Below are positions 14,902 to 23,201 of a DNA stretch of 42,105 nucleotides, one piece after another. Position 1 is the stretch's first letter, and each line of letters starts with the position of its first letter. The notes under the pieces are model-generated. The model was not told where the DNA came from and did not search any database. It was given only the letters and a program-made list of their open reading frames with translations. The stretch is from Hallerella sp963652365 (GTDB lineage: Bacteria; Fibrobacterota; Fibrobacteria; Fibrobacterales; Fibrobacteraceae), in NCBI GenBank assembly GCA_963652365.1, contig CAVJTH010000021.1:1-42105 (forward strand). The letters run 5' to 3'. A program made the translations under genes and the position numbers.

Positions 14902-16425
14902 CTAGAATGCAAAGTCCAGCTTGACTTGCCAAGTGTCGAGACCGTCTTGGTAAGGAGAACCTTTGTCGTCGGCGAATGAACTTTGCGAGGCAGCGAGCCA
15001 TTGCCATTCGATAGAAATCCGGCGATAGATTTCGACACCTATTCCGATGTATTCCAGAAATTCAAGATCCGAAGCGGCGTGGAAACCGGATGACCGATCG
15101 TCATAATCGGAATCGTGGATGCTTTCGCCTCCGAGATACCAGACAATCCGGCTGTAGAAAGGCTTTCGGACGTTGACGTTCAGGCTGACGAATGGGCAGA
15201 AAATCCCACCGATGGGGAATCCTGCGCGGAGTTCCAGCGGAATTTCCAGCAAAAAGTTGTAGTAGTAGGCGCCGCCTTTGAATTCGTCGGCAGCGTACAA
15301 GTCGTACTTGTTATACTGATAGACTGCGCCAATTCCGCCCTGGAAGGAACCGTATCTGTAAAAGTAAAGGCGCGCAAAGAAATCGAGACCTGTCACGATG
15401 CTTGTCTTTTGGGATGTCTCGAAACCGAAGAGATTGCGGTCGTCAACTTGTCCGATGTGGAATGACGCGCCTAGATAGAAGCGATTCTCGTTTTCGTTCG
15501 GTTTTTGCGCGATTGAATCGGATGTCTTTGTGGAATCCATCGAGACGCTTGTGGAAACCTGGACGGAATCGGTTTTCGGTTGAACCGTGCCGGCAGAATC
15601 CATTGCGGGCTCCATTGCGGGCTGTGTCGTGGGAGCCGTATCGCTGGGCGTTTCCTTGAATGTTTGCATGTCGGCAATCGTCATGTCGGACTTTTTGAGC
15701 GTGACGAGCACGGTGGAATCCGGAACTGTCTGCTGGAAAGCGTAGATGGAATCTGCCGCGAGAGACAGGTTGTTGGCTTTCCGCAAAAAGGCCTGGAGCT
15801 TTTGAAGACTGTCCACTGTGGCCTTTTCGGCAAGACGCGCTTCCTGTTCTACAAACGCCTGGCATTTGCAGACGCTTTCGATTTGGATGCATGTGCTGTC
15901 CTGTGCCTTTTCGGCGGGGCAGAATCCGCAAAAGTTCTGGCATTCGGGGCTTAGCGCGATAAGCGCTTTGGGCTTTGTCGCGGAATCCGTTGCGGATCCC
16001 GCGAAAAGATTTTTTACGGCATCGGGAATCTTTGCGCTGTGGAAATATTTGAGTTCGTCGTTTCTTAACTTGACCTTGAACGTGCAGAGTTCCTTTTGAC
16101 AGTTTTCCGAAAGGTTTGTCTTGAGCGTTTCCTTCAAGGCGTTGAGCTTTTCGGCCTTGGCGGTTTCTGCCGCCTGGATGCTGTCGAGAAGGACTGCGCA
16201 ATTGCACAGGGAGTTGATCTGGGCGCATGTCGAATCGGCTGCCTTTTCCTTGCACGGCACGCAAAGCTGCGCGCACATCTCGTTAGCGAAAAGCGGACCC
16301 GAAAATAGGAGCAAGAACGCCAAAAGAAAGGTTGCCGTTGGCTTTTGACTGCGAAAAAGCGTGGCAAGTTCTGCCGCCGCTCTGTATTTTTCTCTTTGCG
16401 TTTGTTTTCCTTGAAAATTTCCCAT
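14902..16425 (-). CDS. Cys-rich outer-membrane beta-barrel protein (left paralogue)
   Basis: A 507-residue paralogue of the protein at 23202-24680. It has a signal peptide with an unusually long N-terminal extension (hydrophobic core about residues 32-46, cleavage near LFA). Two Cys modules of form C-x3-C-x2-C-x8/9-C-x6-C-x-C follow, CAQLCVPC... and CQNFCGFC..., separated by a charged helical linker. After a Pro/Thr/Ser-rich stretch, the last 190 or so residues alternate aromatic and polar residues as in a beta barrel and end DTWQVKLDFAF; a terminal Phe is the usual outer-membrane insertion signal. The function is unknown. The next genes downstream are a lipoprotein remnant and the fibro-slime lipoprotein. 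A -10-like TATTAT lies about 25 bases upstream. Confidence 0.75.
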   Translation of the reverse strand: MGNFQGKQTQREKYRAAAELATLFRSQKPTATFLLAFLLLFSGPLFANEMCAQLCVPCKEKAADSTCAQINSLCNCAVLLDSIQAAETAKAEKLNALKETLKTNLSENCQKELCTFKVKLRNDELKYFHSAKIPDAVKNLFAGSATDSATKPKALIALSPECQNFCGFCPAEKAQDSTCIQIESVCKCQAFVEQEARLAEKATVDSLQKLQAFLRKANNLSLAADSIYAFQQTVPDSTVLVTLKKSDMTIADMQTFKETPSDTAPTTQPAMEPAMDSAGTVQPKTDSVQVSTSVSMDSTKTSDSIAQKPNENENRFYLGASFHIGQVDDRNLFGFETSQKTSIVTGLDFFARLYFYRYGSFQGGIGAVYQYNKYDLYAADEFKGGAYYYNFLLEIPLELRAGFPIGGIFCPFVSLNVNVRKPFYSRIVWYLGGESIHDSDYDDRSSGFHAASDLEFLEYIGIGVEIYRRISIEWQWLAASQSSFADDKGSPYQDGLDTWQVKLDFAF

Positions 16426-16510
16426 ATCCCAAAGATAGAATCTATTTCGTATAATAGAAGTTTTTTTTTCTTACGGCATTTCGTAAGCGGGGAATATCGG
16501 ACAGCGGAGC

Positions 16511-16553
16511 TCCACGGTTCCCCTTTGAGCTGGGCAAGAAGGGGAACCGTGGA
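16511..16553. terminator. Perfect 15-bp inverted repeat, probable terminator or mobile-element end
   Basis: TCCACGGTTCCCCTT (16511-16525) and its exact complement at 16539-16553, with a 13-base loop. It lies 22 bases beyond the stop of the minus-strand gene at 16576 and so could end the helicase operon. There is no T-run on either strand, so factor-independent termination is not assured; a REP-like or insertion-boundary role is also possible. Confidence 0.55.
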
Positions 16554-16575
16554 AAATTCCAGAAACGAGTCCGGG

Positions 16576-17226
16576 TTATTCGTTGTCGATGAAGTCTTTT
16601 GCCAATTCTTCGTCGATCCACTCTACTTGATAGGGTTTCAAGCCTTTTACGTTAGGCGTCCCGGAAATGCTAATCGTTCCGTTTGAGTAAACATTTGCCT
16701 CGAATTCGGTTTTCTGGATTGTTTTAATCCAGGATGGTTCAAATTCCTTTACCCTGATATCCGAAGAGCAAAGCTTTGGTTCGTCGTCCGATTCGTTGTA
16801 AAGGGAAGAATAATCTTCGGGAGAATTTCGTGCATTGTCATACCAATGTTCGGGGACGGGCTGAATGTCGAGAATAAAGAATTCCGAGGTAGGGGCATCC
16901 CAGATGGTGAAAAGAAATACTCCTTTCTTTCCCTGCCAAAGCTTGGCGCTGTCAAGCGATTCAAGCCCTTCTTCCGTCAGTTCGTAGCCTTTTCCCTTTC
17001 TAACGATTAAATCATTTTTTTCAAAGAAAAGGAGAATGGCTTTTGTTGCGGAAATCCTTGCTGCCCCATTGTCAACGAACAGATTGCGGCAAATATCGAA
17101 TTCGTTGGCGTTCGGATGTTCGTGAACATATTTCAAAAACGGACGAATCCAAGGATTTGGGGAATGTTGCAAGATTTCGGCTTTGACGAGATAGAAGGAA
17201 ATGTTTTTTTTTATATCGATTTTCAT
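16576..17226 (-). CDS. Winged-helix-containing protein of helicase cassette
   Basis: A 216-residue cytoplasmic protein. Residues about 35-95 look like a winged helix (helices around FDICRNLF and SATKAILLFFEKN, then a wing at LIVRKGKGYELTEEG). The C-terminal half (from GVFLFTIWDAP) is a beta-rich domain I do not recognise, with a strongly acidic tail. It is the last gene of a three-gene unit: AAGGAG lies eight bases before the start and only 24 bases separate it from the helicase. It may sense nucleic acid or regulate the cassette; this is inference from fold and context only. Confidence 0.65.
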   Translation of the reverse strand: MKIDIKKNISFYLVKAEILQHSPNPWIRPFLKYVHEHPNANEFDICRNLFVDNGAARISATKAILLFFEKNDLIVRKGKGYELTEEGLESLDSAKLWQGKKGVFLFTIWDAPTSEFFILDIQPVPEHWYDNARNSPEDYSSLYNESDDEPKLCSSDIRVKEFEPSWIKTIQKTEFEANVYSNGTISISGTPNVKGLKPYQVEWIDEELAKDFIDNE

Positions 17227-17250
17227 GGGATGTACTCCTTGTTCTTGTTG

Positions 17251-19794
17251 TTAGAGGTTATGGGTGAAAGGTTTCATGGCCTGTACAATGCGTCCGAGAG
17301 CGCCATCGCTTTTGCTCATCGCCTTCCAGTTTCCAACGTGAACCATCATGGAGCGGGCGCGCGTAATGGCGACATTCAAACGATTGGGTGCGCTAATAAA
17401 GCAAGTCGGGACCTGGTTGCTGTAGCTCAAAAAGACGATATCCGCTTCGTGTCCCTGGAAAGAATCGACGGAACCGGCGCTGTATTCGACAAACTGCTTG
17501 GCGTCCTTGAAGACTCGGTTGCAGATTTTTTTCAGTTCTTCTGCCTGTTCCTTGTAGAAAGACAGCACGGCAACGGAAAGCTTTCCTTTTCTCTGACGGG
17601 TTGCAAATCGGCAGAATTTCTTCAGTTCCTTTTCGATCCATTCCTGCTCCTTTTTATTGCGGTTCCTGGAATCGCATTTTCCCTTGATATGTTCCCAGTG
17701 AATGTGATGCTTGAAGAACTGGTCGTAATGCCATTCCTGTTTTCCGTCCATGTGTTCGGAACGCATCGCCTTTCCTTCGTAAAATTCCCTTGCCGCAAAC
17801 TGTGCGATTTCCGGATGTGAACGATGCTGGTAGGACAGCTTGATGCAACGTTCGTCGAGAGCCTTTTCCGGGATCCCGCGAAAAATGGCGAGTCCCTTGT
17901 CGTTTCCGAATCCGCAAAGAAGGAGTTCCATGCAGGAGGGAAGGTAGATCTGTTCAAAGATGTGGAGATTTTTTTTGCATTCTTCTTCATCGGATTCGGG
18001 AATCAGTTCCTGGACTTCTTTTTTCAACCGTTCAATGGGACTATTTTCCGTGTTGACGATGTTGTTTCGTTGCTCGAACATCCGAACCAGTCTCCAGGAA
18101 ATTTCGTCGGACCATTCCCGCGGATGGTTTTCGTTAAAGCGCTTGAAGACGCTTTCGCGGTTGTAACGGGCAATGCTCAGCCAAGGCTGCATCGCTTCCT
18201 CGTGGAGAACGCGTCCGCTGAGTTTAGCGCAAGCCGTTCGAACGGTCGTAATACGTGGAGAAATCCATTCCTGATTTCTTTTGAACGAATCGATTGTGCC
18301 GAGGATGATAGTCGCATAGGGGAGAAGATTCTTGTCTTCTTCCTTGTCCGCATCGGCAAAGAGGACATCATTTTTTTGAGCGTATTTGCGATACAGGTAG
18401 GCATCGTATTCGGATTCCTTTTCGACGAGAATGACGGTCTGCCGGGCTCCGTTCCCTTTTTTGGCGAGAAGCGTGTCAGATGCTACGCGATATTCCAGGT
18501 TTTTCGCCGGATTGTCCGAGTAACAGATTCTTGCGTTTTCTGCCAAGTCTTCGTCACTGACGTAGGGCGAAAGCTGCTTGGTGTCGCCTACGATAATCCA
18601 ATGCTTGCAAAGAACGGCAGGTACAAGGAATTCCTGAATGGTCGTCTTGGACGCTTCGTCAAGAATCATGTAGTCGAAAGGCGCTTCGTCTATTTCGCGA
18701 TTGTGAAATTTTTTCATTTCGGCGAGGGATGCTCCAAAAGTTGTTCCTGCGACAATCGGAGCGTTTTCCTGAAGAATCTCGTAAAGCTGTTCATTGCTTT
18801 TGACATCGGAATGTTCGAGCAGTTCTTTTTGTCCTTCGGTGCGTTCTTCTTCGGGAATTTGCATGAGACGGTCTTGCAGGGCCTTGGCTTCGGTCTTCTT
18901 GAATTCGGCTCCTTGGAGAAATCGCTTGGCGATAGGGCTGATGCGATCGTTTTCTCCATTTCCATAGCGCTTGATGCAGGCAAGATCCAGATGGTCTTTC
19001 AAGCGTTCAATGATGTTGTCAACGGCGACATTTGTAGATGCGACCAGGAGAATTCTCTTTTTCCGCTTGATCAGCTGAATGATCAGTTCCACAATGGATG
19101 TCGTTTTTCCGGAGCCGGGAGGACCGATCTTGATCGTGAAGTCTGGCGTGGAAAGAGCGTTGCATACGAATTCACGCTGTTCGCTGTTTCCTGGACGGTT
19201 GTTGTCTTTCAAGATGACGTATTCATCTTCGGGGATTTCTTTCGGCTGAAAGGACGGAAGTGTCAACTCTTCGCTTGAAAACAGCTTTGAAAGCGCGTTG
19301 GGAATTTCTTTTGGCGTGTTGTATTGTTCGTTGAACTTTTCGATGCCGTCGCGGACGATTGGGCTAAGATTTTCCTTGTGATTGCAAATGTGTTCCAATG
19401 CGGAAATCTCGGCGACAATTTGTATGATGGACGGCGGAATGCAGAGTAAATATCCGTCCTTGACCTTTTCCCGTAAGAGGATTGTTGCCGTGTCGTTTCC
19501 TTTTTCCTTCTTGAAATCGAGAATCGTGCAAAGGTTTTCTGGCTTTAACTGAGCCTTGGGTACTTCGACTTCGGGAACTTGATAACAGCCCCGTCCTTTG
19601 TCGAAACTCTGCTTGAAGGCGTTCAATATATCTGCAAATCTGGAGTTTGTACGACTTGATTCGTGCAGACTGTAGGCGTAGCCATCGTTAAGCTCTTTCT
19701 CGGATTTTACTTCGAGAAGCGATGTCTGGTACCCGTTCAAGCGAAGCTGTGTTTCTTTGTCGAGAGCGTGGATGTAATTTTTGATGGTGCACAT
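17251..19794 (-). CDS. Superfamily 1 (Upf1/Dna2-like) helicase
   Basis: An 847-residue protein. Walker A GPPGSGKTT at residues 224-232, motif Ia-like VASTNVAVDN, Walker B LDEAS (378-382), motif III GDTKQLSP (403-410), then a long insert, motif V-like VDSFQGHEADIVFLS and motif VI NRLNVAITRAR near the end. The DEAS box and motif order place it with SF1B helicases of the Upf1/Dna2 group. The first 200 or so residues are an accessory region I cannot assign, and no nuclease domain is obvious. AAGGAG is six bases before the start; 17 bases separate it from the small upstream gene. An orphan SF1 helicase between small partners is typical of phage-defence operons. Confidence 0.85.
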   Translation of the reverse strand: MCTIKNYIHALDKETQLRLNGYQTSLLEVKSEKELNDGYAYSLHESSRTNSRFADILNAFKQSFDKGRGCYQVPEVEVPKAQLKPENLCTILDFKKEKGNDTATILLREKVKDGYLLCIPPSIIQIVAEISALEHICNHKENLSPIVRDGIEKFNEQYNTPKEIPNALSKLFSSEELTLPSFQPKEIPEDEYVILKDNNRPGNSEQREFVCNALSTPDFTIKIGPPGSGKTTSIVELIIQLIKRKKRILLVASTNVAVDNIIERLKDHLDLACIKRYGNGENDRISPIAKRFLQGAEFKKTEAKALQDRLMQIPEEERTEGQKELLEHSDVKSNEQLYEILQENAPIVAGTTFGASLAEMKKFHNREIDEAPFDYMILDEASKTTIQEFLVPAVLCKHWIIVGDTKQLSPYVSDEDLAENARICYSDNPAKNLEYRVASDTLLAKKGNGARQTVILVEKESEYDAYLYRKYAQKNDVLFADADKEEDKNLLPYATIILGTIDSFKRNQEWISPRITTVRTACAKLSGRVLHEEAMQPWLSIARYNRESVFKRFNENHPREWSDEISWRLVRMFEQRNNIVNTENSPIERLKKEVQELIPESDEEECKKNLHIFEQIYLPSCMELLLCGFGNDKGLAIFRGIPEKALDERCIKLSYQHRSHPEIAQFAAREFYEGKAMRSEHMDGKQEWHYDQFFKHHIHWEHIKGKCDSRNRNKKEQEWIEKELKKFCRFATRQRKGKLSVAVLSFYKEQAEELKKICNRVFKDAKQFVEYSAGSVDSFQGHEADIVFLSYSNQVPTCFISAPNRLNVAITRARSMMVHVGNWKAMSKSDGALGRIVQAMKPFTHNL

Positions 19795-19811
19795 TTTGAA
19801 CTCCTTTGTCG

Positions 19812-20042
19812 TTAAAGAACTACACCCGCGGAAACGAGGATTTCTCTAAGAATTTTTTTGTATTGATTCTCGAAATTCGCAAAGGCCTTGCTATCGCTGG
19901 GAGTGGTAGGGGCGATAAGCGTTTTTCCTTGGAAGTGACGAAGGATGACGTGCCTTGCGTGGCGAATCACTTGCCAACGGCGTGTTCCAAGAATCTTATC
20001 GCACAGCTTGTTGATGTCCTTGTTTGCCGAAAGTTTTTTCAT
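19812..20042 (-). CDS. Small HicA-like protein
   Basis: A 76-residue basic protein. The centre reads RRWQVIRHARHVILR, then GKTLIAPTTPSD and a helix SKAFANFENQYKKIL, resembling the HicA mRNA-interferase layout (a W..... H.... strand, a G.....P.TPSD turn, then a basic helix). The catalytic His of HicA would correspond to one of those in HARH. AAGGA is five bases before the start. No HicB antitoxin is adjacent; instead the helicase gene follows after 17 bases. It could be a toxin or an RNA-binding subunit of the cassette. Assignment is tentative. Confidence 0.5.
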   Translation of the reverse strand: MKKLSANKDINKLCDKILGTRRWQVIRHARHVILRHFQGKTLIAPTTPSDSKAFANFENQYKKILREILVSAGVVL

Positions 20043-20140
20043 GTTGTTCCTTTTGTTTCGTGTTGTATTTCGCTACTGCGAAGAGGTTTATTGTCGGGAA
20101 GATTTCTCTTCCTGACATTCTTAAATCTAGAGACTGTTCA

Positions 20141-20157
20141 GGGGACAGAAGGGGACA
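20141..20157. repeat. Double GGGGACA motif, copy 1
   Basis: GGGGACA, three bases, GGGGACA, followed by an A/T-rich run and another G-run. It lies about 100 bases upstream of the first gene of the helicase cassette. The same arrangement recurs at 27233-27249 in the same orientation. It could be an operator (10-base spacing puts both halves on one helix face) or a boundary repeat. The rest of 20043-20302 holds no gene I can support. Confidence 0.55.
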
Positions 20158-20302
20158 AAATAGAGGGGGATTTTTTGTTATGATGAGTGAGTCGTAATCC
20201 CCAATAATTTTTTTAAAAGTGAATTTATTGCAAAGAAGTTAATCTTTTAATTGTTGGTTAGTTTTTTATGGAGTTGCCAAAAGACATTCCAGCGGTTGTA
20301 AA

Positions 20303-20737
20303 TTATCGCTTTGTCGCTTTCGCGATAAATGAAACGATGGATGCGATGAATCCCAGGACGATTGCTAGAAGGGAATAATAGTCTCTCGTCTCCTTGTCGA
20401 AAAAATGGATCGAGATGCAATTGCATAGCCAGCAGATAATCAAAGCGACGAAGATTCCGCAAGCGGAACCGAACAGGTATTGTAAACGCTTGAAATTCTC
20501 TGGCTGTAAAATGGGGCCGATCGAGAAAACGTCAGTGAGAATATCGATGATCAAGGAACCGAATTGAAGTAGGATTTTCCCAATGACAAAGAGGATGACG
20601 AGATCGTAAAAAATAATCTCCGTTGCAAATTCTGCGTGAATCAGTTTGCTGGATAAATAGGCGAAAATAGCTCCGGGAACAAAAGCCCTGAGCCAAGTCT
20701 TGAAGTAGGGAACGAGCTGTTCAAAAACAGGGAGCAT
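20303..20737 (-). CDS. Small multi-pass membrane protein of unknown function
   Basis: A 144-residue protein with three to four hydrophobic segments (a weak one at about residues 15-30, then 40-65, 88-112 and 118-138) and a basic C-terminal tail. The start at 20737 is preferred over the longer frame to 20854: the longer form would run through the preceding gene, whereas this ATG is two bases after that gene's stop. It is the last of nine closely spaced minus-strand envelope genes. No family recognised. Confidence 0.7.
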   Translation of the reverse strand: MLPVFEQLVPYFKTWLRAFVPGAIFAYLSSKLIHAEFATEIIFYDLVILFVIGKILLQFGSLIIDILTDVFSIGPILQPENFKRLQYLFGSACGIFVALIICWLCNCISIHFFDKETRDYYSLLAIVLGFIASIVSFIAKATKR

Positions 20738-20739
20738 CG

Positions 20740-21198
20740 TTAATTCTGGTTGTTTGAATTCTGTATTTGCTTGTCGAGGCTCTTGGATATTTTGTCCATT
20801 AAATCTCTTAAGGACTTTGATAGAAGTTGTGAATTTGACGGCAATGCGGAACATTGATAGAACGAATCGGGGTTCTTGTATCTTTTTTGCATCTCGGCAT
20901 AGAGCTGTTCCATCTTTTTGTAATCTTCTTTGGACGCTTTCTTTTTAGGATCTGTAATTCGTTTTCTACAAGCCTTGTACTTTTCAGAACTGCCTATGCC
21001 AAAACAATCTTCTACGCAAGAGTTGAAGCCAAATCGTTTGCCGAAAACGTATTTGATTAGAAATTCGCTCTTTTGATCCGTTTTATACTGTTGTTCTTTT
21101 CGATTCTTTTCATCGATGGTTTTCCGTTTTTCTTTTCTGATTTCTTCTCGGCAAGCCTCGATGAAAGAATCGATTTTTTCGACGATGTCATTCTCCAT
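20740..21198 (-). CDS. Lys-rich protein of unknown function
   Basis: A 152-residue highly charged protein (many Lys/Glu, long predicted helices at both ends) without signal peptide or membrane segment. A central region has several cysteines (FNSCVEDCFGIG, then KACRK, later YQCSAL). It starts one base after the stop of the upstream secreted-protein gene and ends two bases before the membrane-protein start, so the three are tightly coupled. No family recognised; cytoplasmic if the absence of a signal is real. Confidence 0.7.
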   Translation of the reverse strand: MENDIVEKIDSFIEACREEIRKEKRKTIDEKNRKEQQYKTDQKSEFLIKYVFGKRFGFNSCVEDCFGIGSSEKYKACRKRITDPKKKASKEDYKKMEQLYAEMQKRYKNPDSFYQCSALPSNSQLLSKSLRDLMDKISKSLDKQIQNSNNQN

Positions 21199-21199
21199 G

Positions 21200-21589
21200 T
21201 CAGTTTTTTTCTTCTAGATAGACTTTGACTCCAGCTTTTAAAGCTTCGACAAGCATCTTTGTCATTTTGCCGTTGCCTTTTGTTTCCTTGTTTTCCAGAC
21301 AGGATTGATACTTCTTTTCGTCGTTCTTTAGGCTTTTTGATTCGGCAGCCTTGTTTAGCTTTTCATCTTCGCCGTCATACTCACAGGCTAGGCTTCCAAT
21401 GTAGCAGGAACAGCCATCTAGTTTTTGCTTGTATTGCTCTTCGCTCATCCAATCGTAGCTTCCCATGCATTGTTTCATCAACAGGAATTCCATTTCTCTG
21501 CTGAAGCGCTTGTTTTGGCAATTGAAGCCCAACGCATACGAGAGGTTTGCAAAAATGAATGCGGCGAGAATGATTTTCTGTATTTTCAT
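21200..21589 (-). CDS. Small secreted Cys-containing protein
   Basis: A 129-residue protein with an N-terminal signal peptide (MKIQKIILAAFIFANLSYAL, cleavage likely just after). The mature part has six cysteines, including a CSC pair (around residues 60-62), suggesting disulfides in the periplasm or outside, and a Lys/Glu-rich second half. It follows the bridging lipoprotein by 43 bases and precedes the Lys-rich protein by one base. No family recognised. Confidence 0.7.
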   Translation of the reverse strand: MKIQKIILAAFIFANLSYALGFNCQNKRFSREMEFLLMKQCMGSYDWMSEEQYKQKLDGCSCYIGSLACEYDGEDEKLNKAAESKSLKNDEKKYQSCLENKETKGNGKMTKMLVEALKAGVKVYLEEKN

Positions 21590-21632
21590 GTTTTTTTCCT
21601 TTTTGGACAGTTTGTGCTTTATAAAATTTTCA

Positions 21633-22124
21633 TTAACTCTTCACGAACAGTATCGTCATCACCGTAGCCGCAATCGTTGCGAATATGGCCACGATGACAG
21701 GCGTCTTCGACGGTTCAATCGTCTGCTTTTTCTCCTTGTCCTTGTCGGCGATAAAGATCGCCGAATCTCCGATGTTGTGCCACTCGGCGGCTTCTTCGAC
21801 GGACAGGGATTCATAACTCACGGCAAGTCCCGAGTATTTGCAATAGACAGAATTTGTCGTGTTGTTCTTGTATTCCTCGGTCACGATGTTTATCATGTCG
21901 TCGATATTCGGATTTTTGGAAACGGCGAATTGCAGAAACGAGATCTTGGAACATTTGTTTTGGTCCTGCCAGATGACCGGGCCGATGATTTTTGCGCGTT
22001 CCGCTCCGTAGTTCACGATGTTCGTACGGTTTTGGTAAGTGACGTCGCGTTCACCGTAATCCGTGCGGGTCATCGCGCAGCTGGAAAGGAAAATGGCTGT
22101 TGCGAAAAGAATGACGATTTTCAT
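21633..22124 (-). CDS. Lipoprotein with C-terminal transmembrane helix
   Basis: A 163-residue lipoprotein. The start at 22124 is chosen because it gives a compact signal (MKIVILFATAIFLSSC); a frame extension to 22151 adds nine residues. After the lipidated Cys comes AMTRTDYGERDVTYQNRTNI, a segment duplicated in the decayed copy at 12970. The last 22 residues (from PVIVAIFATIAATV) are a clear transmembrane helix, so the protein appears to have a lipid anchor at one end and a membrane helix at the other, possibly spanning the periplasm. The partner lipoprotein at 24693 has the same design. Function unknown. Confidence 0.75.
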   Translation of the reverse strand: MKIVILFATAIFLSSCAMTRTDYGERDVTYQNRTNIVNYGAERAKIIGPVIWQDQNKCSKISFLQFAVSKNPNIDDMINIVTEEYKNNTTNSVYCKYSGLAVSYESLSVEEAAEWHNIGDSAIFIADKDKEKKQTIEPSKTPVIVAIFATIAATVMTILFVKS

Positions 22125-22177
22125 AATGGAGTTCTTTTTGGGGAAAAGCATTTGTTACAGTTTTTAGGAACGAAACG

Positions 22178-22384
22178 TTAATACCAGCGGAAACCTTGAC
22201 GCTTCATGCAGCTGGAAACGAAATCGCCCCGTTGAACATGGTTTATGCCGGCTTCGTATTCGCATTGGGCTAGGGCGTTTTCTGTTTCGAAATCGCTGAC
22301 TCCCTGCTTGTGCCAACCGACGACCGCGCAGCTGGAAAGGAAAAGCAAGAAGAAAAGGCTGAGAATTGCGATGAGTTTGTTCAT
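22178..22384 (-). CDS. Small lipoprotein
   Basis: A 68-residue lipoprotein with signal MNKLIAILSLFFLLFLSSC and lipidation at Cys19. The mature part of 50 residues contains two further cysteines and ends in an aromatic-rich RQGFRWY. Its start is 12 bases from the Ser/Cys lipoprotein stop, with GGAG upstream. In the degraded left cluster this slot is occupied by the fibro-slime lipoprotein. Function unknown. Confidence 0.75.
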   Translation of the reverse strand: MNKLIAILSLFFLLFLSSCAVVGWHKQGVSDFETENALAQCEYEAGINHVQRGDFVSSCMKRQGFRWY

Positions 22385-22396
22385 ATTTGTTCTCCG

Positions 22397-23188
22397 TTAA
22401 TACAGATACCATTCCCATTCGAGGTAGTACTTGCTGCTCTCGTAATCGGATTGCTCCACGGTGGTGTAATCGCCTAGGTAACCGAGGTAACTTTTGATGT
22501 AACAGTATCCCGAACTGTAATTGTCGTCGAAAAACGCGTCTTCGTCGATAACGCTGGGACATACGTAGATTTTTTCCGTGTTGGCGGGAACGGCGAACGT
22601 TGTTGATTTCGCCCCCGACCAGGAACCTTGATTGGACAGGTCTAGCATAAGTCCTGTATTTTTTGTCGTCGTGTCGCCCGTGATGTTTACGAATTTGAGC
22701 TTGAACGAAATTTCCGGGTCGCCGTCGGTAAGGCTGCTTTCGTCAAATGTCACCCGCTGCTTGTAATAGGTGAGTGTGAATTTCAGCGTCTTGGCCGTTT
22801 CCGTGTAATAGCTTGCGCTAGAGCTAGAGTAGTAATAACTATACGAGCTGGAGCTGGAATAGCTGCACCGATATCCATAGTTTGTGCAGCACCAATAGTC
22901 GGAGTGTGTAGAAGTCCCGTAATAGCAGGCGTTCGCTTCGCTTGTCGAAGAGCTGCTTTTATTGCACTGGTAGCCGTAATTCTTGCAGCACCAGGAATCC
23001 GTATGCGTGGATGTGCCATAAAAGCAAGCGGCTTCTTCGTTTGCAGATGAGGACATTTTCCATTCCTGACGGGCCACTTCATCGTCGATTTTATCTTCGG
23101 CGGCAGAAAAGGCGTTCTCGTCGCTGCAACCGATGGCGAAAATGGCGAGGACGGCGAAGAACGAAAATTTTGCAAATTTTTTGTACAT
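22397..23188 (-). CDS. Ser/Cys-repeat lipoprotein
   Basis: A 263-residue lipoprotein (lipobox AIGC, Cys about 21). Residues about 52-110 carry two copies of a Cys-rich repeat, ACFYGTSTHTDSWCC.NYGYQC and ACYYGTSTHSDYWCC.NYGYRC, each followed by a serine run, the poly-Ser linker style common in Fibrobacter secreted proteins. A beta-rich domain of about 130 residues follows, ending LEWEWYLY. A 36-codon remnant of a second copy remains at 14742. The repeats could be small disulfide modules for binding; that is inference. GGAGA precedes the start, 13 bases after the barrel gene. Confidence 0.8.
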   Translation of the reverse strand: MYKKFAKFSFFAVLAIFAIGCSDENAFSAAEDKIDDEVARQEWKMSSSANEEAACFYGTSTHTDSWCCKNYGYQCNKSSSSTSEANACYYGTSTHSDYWCCTNYGYRCSYSSSSSYSYYYSSSSASYYTETAKTLKFTLTYYKQRVTFDESSLTDGDPEISFKLKFVNITGDTTTKNTGLMLDLSNQGSWSGAKSTTFAVPANTEKIYVCPSVIDEDAFFDDNYSSGYCYIKSYLGYLGDYTTVEQSDYESSKYYLEWEWYLY

Positions 23189-23201
23189 AAAGAAATCTCC
23201 G

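Noticed and set aside
17824..19278. 484-codon plus-strand frame opposite the helicase
   Set aside because: Phe/Val-rich antisense shadow; the helicase motifs on the minus strand are unambiguous.
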